Part shown: piece after piece, positions 5,391 through 8,855 of the stretch
How positions within the stretch are numbered: the stretch's first letter is position 1
Layout: the number at the start of each line of letters is the position of its first letter
Assembly (NCBI GenBank): GCA_049509675.1
Contig: JBEKZQ010000266.1
Coordinates: 1-8,855, forward strand
DNA: 8,855 bases
DNA from: JBEKZQ01 sp049509675
GTDB lineage: Bacteria; Planctomycetota; Planctomycetia; Pirellulales; Thermoguttaceae
Direction: 5' to 3'
Program-made: the position numbers and the translations under genes
Notes under the pieces: model-generated
Databases searched by the model: none
Told to the model about the DNA's origin: nothing
The model's input: only the letters and a program-made list of their open reading frames with translations

Positions 5391-6386
5391 TTGCAGGCCC
5401 GATTGGCACACACCGGCCTGACGCCCTACGGCGCGCGGCAGTGCCAACTCGCCGTGCTGCGCCGCGGCCAACTGCCCGGCCCCTGCAACGGGTTGTCGGC
5501 GCGCACGCTGACCGCCGTTGGCCGGCAGACTTCCATTCCCCGTCTGACGCTCGTCGACAAGGCCGTCTCGACCGAAGACAGTTTCGCCAAGTACCTGTTT
5601 CAGGGCGCCGACGCGGCACAGTTCGAGACGGTCCGAATCCCGCTCATGCACCGCCCGCAGGACCCCAAATACGTGGTCTGCGTCAGTTGCCAGGTCGGCT
5701 GTGCGTTGGGCTGTGCCTTCTGCGCCACGGGGCGATTGGGGCCGGGGCGCAATTTGGCGGCCTGGGAGATCGTCGACCAGGTCGTCCAGGTTCAGGCCGA
5801 CTCGGCGGCCCCGGTGCGGGGCGTGGTGTTCATGGGCATGGGCGAGCCGATGCTCAACTATGATCGCGTGATTTCCGCGGCGCAGATCCTCAGCGAGCCG
5901 TGCGGCCTGGCCATTGCCGGCAAGGCCATCACCATCTCCACGGCCGGCGTCGTGCCCGCTATCCGCCGCTTCACCGCCCAGCGGCAGCGCTACCGCCTGG
6001 TGGTCTCGCTCAATGCCGCCGAAGCGAACCAGCGCCGGCAATTGATGCCGATCGAAAAGACCTATCCCCTGGCGGAGTTGATGGACGCCCTCCGCGCCTA
6101 TCACCGCGTGATGCGACGCCGCGTCATCCTGGCCTGGACCATGATCTCCGGCGTCAATACCCGCGACGAGGACGCCCGGCGCCTCGCCGAGTTGACCCGC
6201 GGATTGCCGATCCAGTTGGATCTGATCGACGTGAACGATCCGACGGGCCGTTTCCAACCACCCTCGCCGGCGGAGCTCAGCCGCTTCCGCGACGCCTTGA
6301 CCGCTCGACTGGCCATGCCCGTTGCCCGCCGCTACAGCGGCGGCCGCGACATCCACGCCGCCTGCGGGATGTTGGCGGGCCGGTGA
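5391..6386 (+). CDS. rlmN: RlmN/Cfr-family radical SAM RNA methyltransferase (divergent)
   Basis: RlmN methylates C2 of A2503 in 23S rRNA (and A37 of some tRNAs) by radical SAM chemistry with a methyl-cysteine intermediate. Numbering from the TTG at 5391, the [4Fe-4S] cysteines are Cys104, Cys108 and Cys111 ('GCALGCAFCATG'). Cys97 matches E. coli Cys118 and Cys325 ('DIHAACGML') matches the methyl-carrying Cys355. 'VVFMGMGEPMLNYDRV' (145-160) is the SAM-binding GEP block. The protein is divergent: 'SLNA' replaces the usual 'SLHA', 'SCQVGC' has an extra Cys, and the segment after 'GVN' is atypical, so the target nucleotide is not certain. At 331 residues it is shorter than typical RlmN (about 350-400). 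TTG is the only standard in-frame start after the stop at 5337, yet family-like residues ('LFKDVTADEL') extend upstream to about 5361. It converges with the minus-strand gene, one base between stops. Confidence 0.85.
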   Translation: MQARLAHTGLTPYGARQCQLAVLRRGQLPGPCNGLSARTLTAVGRQTSIPRLTLVDKAVSTEDSFAKYLFQGADAAQFETVRIPLMHRPQDPKYVVCVSCQVGCALGCAFCATGRLGPGRNLAAWEIVDQVVQVQADSAAPVRGVVFMGMGEPMLNYDRVISAAQILSEPCGLAIAGKAITISTAGVVPAIRRFTAQRQRYRLVVSLNAAEANQRRQLMPIEKTYPLAELMDALRAYHRVMRRRVILAWTMISGVNTRDEDARRLAELTRGLPIQLDLIDVNDPTGRFQPPSPAELSRFRDALTARLAMPVARRYSGGRDIHAACGMLAGR

Positions 6387-6387
6387 G

Positions 6388-7536
6388 CTACGATTCGCAC
6401 ATCGCGACGACTTCCTCGAGATCCTGATCCTCGCTCGCCGCCGTCCCGACGAAGTCCTCGGGCCGCGGCCGGGTCAGCAGGGCGGCCAGGTACAATCCGG
6501 CCACCACCAGCAGCAGCGACTTGATGCCCGTCACGAAGGTGATCGACTGCAACACTCCGCCCACCAGGGCGCCGATCATGTTGGCGCCCAAAACCAGGTC
6601 TTTGTGTTCCGCGACGGCAAACGAGCGGATGAAGATGATGCCGCCGAAGAACATGGGCAGGGTAGTCAGCGTGCCGACGACCAGGGCCTTGGCCGCATAA
6701 GGCAGCAGCGCAAAGCGGCACAGATCGAGCCAGTACAACAGCAGGCAGGAGCCGATCAGGCAGAAGGTCATCAAGCCCTGCGGCAGACGGTTGCCGAAGG
6801 CGGATTCGGCGACGTTGGCCAAGAGGATCATCAGCAAGATGCCGGCGATGATCACGGCGCTTACCAGCCAGGTGTTTCCCAGCACGACCGAGGCCCGGCT
6901 GATGTTCTGCACTTCCAGCAGGAGGAAGGCGGCGCCGAGGAAGAAGAAGTGCCACGGCTCGCGATTCGATCCCCCGTGCCAGGCCCGGATGCCCAAGCGG
7001 CGGCAGCCGCGCGCGGCCAAGACGGCCAAGGCCAGCGCCAGCAGGTAGTAGAGCGTGGGAACGCGGCGGCTTTCCAGGTAGATGTACGGCCAGTCGTCGT
7101 CGGCCGCGGCGGCGGAATGGTCGAGCGTCACTGGCCGCTCGGCCTGCCATTGCCGGATCATGGCGGCCAGGCGCGGCTGGCGATCCAAGGCCGCACGCAG
7201 GGCCGCCGCGTCGCCGGCCACGAACATTACGCCGCCCCAGCCCAGTTCGTCCTGCGGAATGCGGAAGGCCAACGGCGGCGCGGCAAACACCTCGCCCAGG
7301 CAAGCGGCCATGCGATCGGCCAGGAACGGCTTCACCGCCTCGAAGCTCAAGACCATCACGCCGTGGGCGCTCAACAGGTCGCGGGCTCGGGCCAGGCTTT
7401 GACGCGTGTAGACATAGTGGTCCAGCCGGGCGTTGGTCATCGCGGTCGTGGTGTGCGAATCCAACAGGCCGAAGATGATCAGGTCGAATTTCTCGCGGCT
7501 GGTGGCGAAGAACGATCGGGCATCGTCGATCACCAC
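6388..7536 (-). CDS. C-terminal part of the interrupted spermidine synthase-like protein
   Basis: This is the in-frame continuation after the amber codon; the first possible start is the GTG at 7536. It begins 'VIDDARSFF', the acidic-loop strand of the fold, followed by 'FDLIIFGLLDSHTT' (17-30), where classical SpeE has its catalytic Asp motif; Asp26 is the candidate here. 'DDDWPYIYLESRRVP' (146-160) precedes about seven membrane helices (near 160-177, 194-210, 220-241, 252-270, 283-305, 316-336, 338-355), including 'GAAFLLLEVQNISRASVVLG' (201-220). An acidic tail follows. No ribosome binding site precedes the GTG and the piece starts in mid-domain, so separate expression is unlikely. Its codons stay intact and the conserved motifs are preserved, which argues that any inactivation is recent. 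Its stop lies one base from the stop of the RlmN-like gene. Confidence 0.55.
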   Translation of the reverse strand: MVIDDARSFFATSREKFDLIIFGLLDSHTTTAMTNARLDHYVYTRQSLARARDLLSAHGVMVLSFEAVKPFLADRMAACLGEVFAAPPLAFRIPQDELGWGGVMFVAGDAAALRAALDRQPRLAAMIRQWQAERPVTLDHSAAAADDDWPYIYLESRRVPTLYYLLALALAVLAARGCRRLGIRAWHGGSNREPWHFFFLGAAFLLLEVQNISRASVVLGNTWLVSAVIIAGILLMILLANVAESAFGNRLPQGLMTFCLIGSCLLLYWLDLCRFALLPYAAKALVVGTLTTLPMFFGGIIFIRSFAVAEHKDLVLGANMIGALVGGVLQSITFVTGIKSLLLVVAGLYLAALLTRPRPEDFVGTAASEDQDLEEVVAMCES

Positions 7537-7572
7537 GCGGACCTTGGGCGAATCGTAGGGCCGCTCGGGATG

Positions 7573-8634
7573 CTAGCGGCGGCCCATGTCGATGATGCCC
7601 GGGTCGATCTCCACGGCCGTGATCTGTTCGGCGCCGCCGCGCAGCGCGCCGGCCACGTCGTTGCCCGAACCGGCCCCCACGATGAGCACGCGCCGCGGGT
7701 GCGGGTGCAACAGCAGCGGCACGTCGTATTGACTCAGTCCGTACCGTTGCGGCGGAATGCGGGGATTGTTGCGGACCGCCTCCGGGCTCAGATCGAGGAT
7801 CCCTTGGTAGCCCGCATTGTTGACCAGGATCAGGTACTGCCCGGCCCAGGCGTGCGACTGCTGCGGCCCCTCGCTGCGGCACTGCGTCAACATCAGCTTC
7901 TGATAAGGCGACCAGGCGATTTCCAGGGCCGTGGGGTCACGGCCGGCGAACCACGCCGCCACGACCACGGCCAACAGCAGCCCCAGGTCGAGCCAGCGCC
8001 GGCCAAGGAAGGGCAGCAGCAGGCCGCCCGCCACGGCGAGCCAAACGTCCGGCCCGGTGTACCAGGCGCTGAGCAACATGAACAAGCCGATGCCCGCCAG
8101 GCTTCCGCCCACGTTGATCGAATAGGCCCGGATGGTGCGTGGATGGTCGTCCATGAGTCGCCCCAAGAGGCGTCCCAAGGGGAGAAATATCTCCCACAAG
8201 AGGATCATGAAACCGAAGGTCAGCAGCAATCCGGCCGCCAGGCCCAGCACCGTAGTCCAGGTTCCCATTTCCGGGGCATGCTGCCAGATCAGTAGATCGT
8301 GGAGCAGGCTCAACAACGTGGTGATCTCGGCCGCGCCGCGCCGGCCCAGCGGCACCGCCAGCACCAACGTCAGGCACAGCAATGCCAGCAACAGGCTGCG
8401 CATGCGGATCGGTTGACGGCAACTGAAACACCCCATACCCAGGCCAAGGAAACAGACTACCAGCACCGTGTTCTGCAGATAGGCGAAAATGCGGATCTCC
8501 GTGCCGATCCAACGGATGAGCATCAGTTCCAAGAACAGCCCCAGCACGCTGACCAGGAATATGGCCAGGCTGCGGTTGACGGGGCCGGGCCGATCGTCGT
8601 CGCGCGGGTTGCGGACGGCTGCCGTCTCGAACAT
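7573..8634 (-). CDS. N-terminal part of the interrupted spermidine synthase-like protein
   Basis: This 353-codon piece would be made if translation stops at the amber codon. It has hydrophobic helices at about residues 22-40, 50-72, 79-96, 125-149, 170-192, 196-210 and 215-230. A soluble part follows with 'WSPYQKL' (241-247), a conserved strand region of this family, and the nucleotide-binding loop 'VLIVGAGSGNDV' (316-327). The acidic residue of the ribose-binding strand is in 'AVEIDP' (Glu342). The product ends nine residues after this motif, so it has the first strands of the methyltransferase fold but none of the rest, and could not be a working enzyme on its own. The membrane part could still be made and inserted. 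Confidence 0.6.
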   Translation of the reverse strand: MFETAAVRNPRDDDRPGPVNRSLAIFLVSVLGLFLELMLIRWIGTEIRIFAYLQNTVLVVCFLGLGMGCFSCRQPIRMRSLLLALLCLTLVLAVPLGRRGAAEITTLLSLLHDLLIWQHAPEMGTWTTVLGLAAGLLLTFGFMILLWEIFLPLGRLLGRLMDDHPRTIRAYSINVGGSLAGIGLFMLLSAWYTGPDVWLAVAGGLLLPFLGRRWLDLGLLLAVVVAAWFAGRDPTALEIAWSPYQKLMLTQCRSEGPQQSHAWAGQYLILVNNAGYQGILDLSPEAVRNNPRIPPQRYGLSQYDVPLLLHPHPRRVLIVGAGSGNDVAGALRGGAEQITAVEIDPGIIDMGRR

Positions 8635-8684
8635 GGCGGGTGGTGGCTCGCGGGGAGTGGGAGTAATGACTGGTCGCTAGAGCA

Positions 8685-8690
8685 AATATA
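8685..8690 (-). promoter_or_regulatory. Candidate -10 box for the spermidine synthase-like gene
   Basis: Read on the minus strand this is TATATT, in the only AT-rich spot upstream of the ATG at 8634, about 50 bases from it. The sequence 17 bases further upstream (GCGGCA) is not a -35 match. Tentative. Confidence 0.25.
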
Positions 8691-8720
8691 GGTTGCTTCT
8701 CTCCCTCTGCCGCCGAGTGC

Positions 8721-8737
8721 CACTGGCTTCGCCAGTG
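8721..8737. repeat. Perfect 7-bp hairpin CACTGGC-TTC-GCCAGTG
   Basis: A perfect stem with a three-base loop lies about 87 bases upstream of the minus-strand gene. The wider string GTGCCACTGGCTTCGCCAGTG is, from memory, a frequent intergenic repeat in planctomycete genomes; that is recollection, not computed here. No U-tract follows on either strand, only TTCTCTT on the plus strand. Confidence 0.6.
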
Positions 8738-8770
8738 TTCTCTTGCCTATGTTATCCTGCGGAAGTACTG

Positions 8771-8800
8771 GCAGACCCAGCGGCGCCCGAGCGGGTCTGC
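8771..8800. repeat. Inverted repeat GCAGACCC / GGGTCTGC
   Basis: Eight-base perfect arms (8771-8778 and 8793-8800) enclose a 14-base GC-rich loop. It lies between the CACTGGC hairpin and the terminal dispersed repeat, so this 220-base intergenic region is dense in potential stems. Function is unknown; it may be part of a larger repeat continuing outside the window. Confidence 0.5.
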
Positions 8801-8827
8801 AGGAGAGCTTCAAAGTTGCGATGCGAG

Positions 8828-8855
8828 ACACTAGCCCGAAGCGCCAGCGAGGGAG
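8828..8855 (+). repeat. Second locus of the dispersed inverted-repeat family, cut by window end
   Basis: 8828-8854 is identical over 27 bases to the left hairpin arm at 3631-3657. Its upstream flank (GTTGCGATGCGAG, 8815-8827) resembles the outer flank of the other hairpin arm read in reverse (AGTCGCGATGCGCG), so the conserved unit extends beyond the 27-base arm. The matching second arm should lie just past the window edge. Confidence 0.85.

Larger units (their letters stand above)
6388..8634 (-). pseudogene. Membrane spermidine synthase-like gene broken by one in-frame amber codon
   Basis: One frame of 749 codons runs from the ATG at 8634 to the TAG at 6390-6388, interrupted only by TAG at 7575-7573 (codon 354). 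The two sides join as 'AVEIDPGIIDMGRR'-stop-'HPERPYDSPKVRVVIDDARS', the continuous linker expected in spermidine synthase-like methyltransferase folds, so nothing is deleted or shifted. The intact protein would have about seven N-terminal membrane helices, a cytoplasmic Rossmann-type domain, and about seven C-terminal helices, an arrangement common in planctomycetes. Known relatives have Leu or an aromatic residue near the stop, so a single base change (for example TTG or TAC to TAG) would explain it. Alternatives are a sequencing error or read-through. No Shine-Dalgarno is visible before the ATG. Function is unproven: aminopropyl transfer has rarely been shown for the membrane-fused forms. 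Confidence 0.8.

Noticed and set aside
4487..6390. Genome-wide reassignment of TAG to an amino acid
   Set aside because: TAG also ends the pilin-like gene right after its family end motif and ends the spermidine synthase-like gene at a natural acidic tail, one base from a converging gene. TAG thus appears to work as a stop.
6332..7882. 516-codon minus-strand frame that bridges the amber codon in another phase
   Set aside because: It lacks the family motifs; the 'GAGSGNDV', 'FGLLDSHTT' and membrane helices are all in the interrupted frame. It also runs into the RlmN-like gene, so it is not a frameshift rescue.
6322..8295. 657-codon plus-strand open frame opposite the spermidine synthase-like gene
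   Set aside because: Same antisense effect: Gln/His/Arg/Ala-rich, no motif, and it covers the membrane helices and methyltransferase motifs of the real minus-strand gene.
1..8855. tRNA or rRNA genes, or a transposase
   Set aside because: No cloverleaf-like arms with a TTCGA-type loop, no rRNA signature and no transposase motif were seen on either strand by eye.

Overview
This window looks like chromosomal DNA from a planctomycete, most likely of the Pirellulales type. The signs are high GC, a short prepilin-type protein with a DUF1559-like 'DGH' tail, a large multi-pass spermidine synthase-like protein, weak or absent Shine-Dalgarno sites on several genes, and dispersed intergenic inverted repeats built on 'CTAGCCCGAAGCGCCAGCG'. 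The lineage is inferred from gene style and repeats; no rRNA or tRNA gene is present to confirm it.

Layout, left to right. (a) 2-946 (+): the C-terminal third to half of polyphosphate kinase 1, cut by the window edge, with all three conserved active-site histidines. (b) 1110-3251 (+): a complete 713-residue ADP-forming acyl/acetyl-CoA synthetase with fused alpha and beta parts. (c) 3252-3892: a 641-base gene-poor stretch. It holds a long hairpin between two perfect 26-base direct repeats, plus a weak minus-strand reading frame with a helix-turn-helix look. (d) 3893-4489 and 4511-5206 (+): a likely two-gene operon of a short pseudopilin-like protein and a membrane-anchored protein with a Gly/Ser-rich linker. 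(e) 5210-5358: an inverted array of 7-base repeats that runs right up to the next gene. (f) 5391-6386 (+): an RlmN/Cfr-family radical SAM methyltransferase whose normal start codon seems to be missing. (g) 6388-8634 (-): one 749-codon frame for a membrane-embedded spermidine synthase-like protein, broken by a single in-frame amber codon at 7573-7575. (h) 8635-8855: its upstream region, with two hairpins and, at the window edge, another copy of the 27-base arm of the hairpin in (c).

The genes do not form one pathway. PPK1 and the ADP-forming CoA ligase both interconvert energy-rich compounds (polyphosphate/ATP; acyl-CoA/ATP), but a 163-base gap separates them and co-regulation is not shown. 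The pilin-like gene and its partner are the only convincing operon. The RlmN-like gene and the spermidine synthase-like gene converge, with one base between their stop codons. I see no convincing new defence or mobile system. The most unusual items are the amber-interrupted gene, the repeat array abutting the RlmN-like gene, and the nested repeat structure at 3576-3757.
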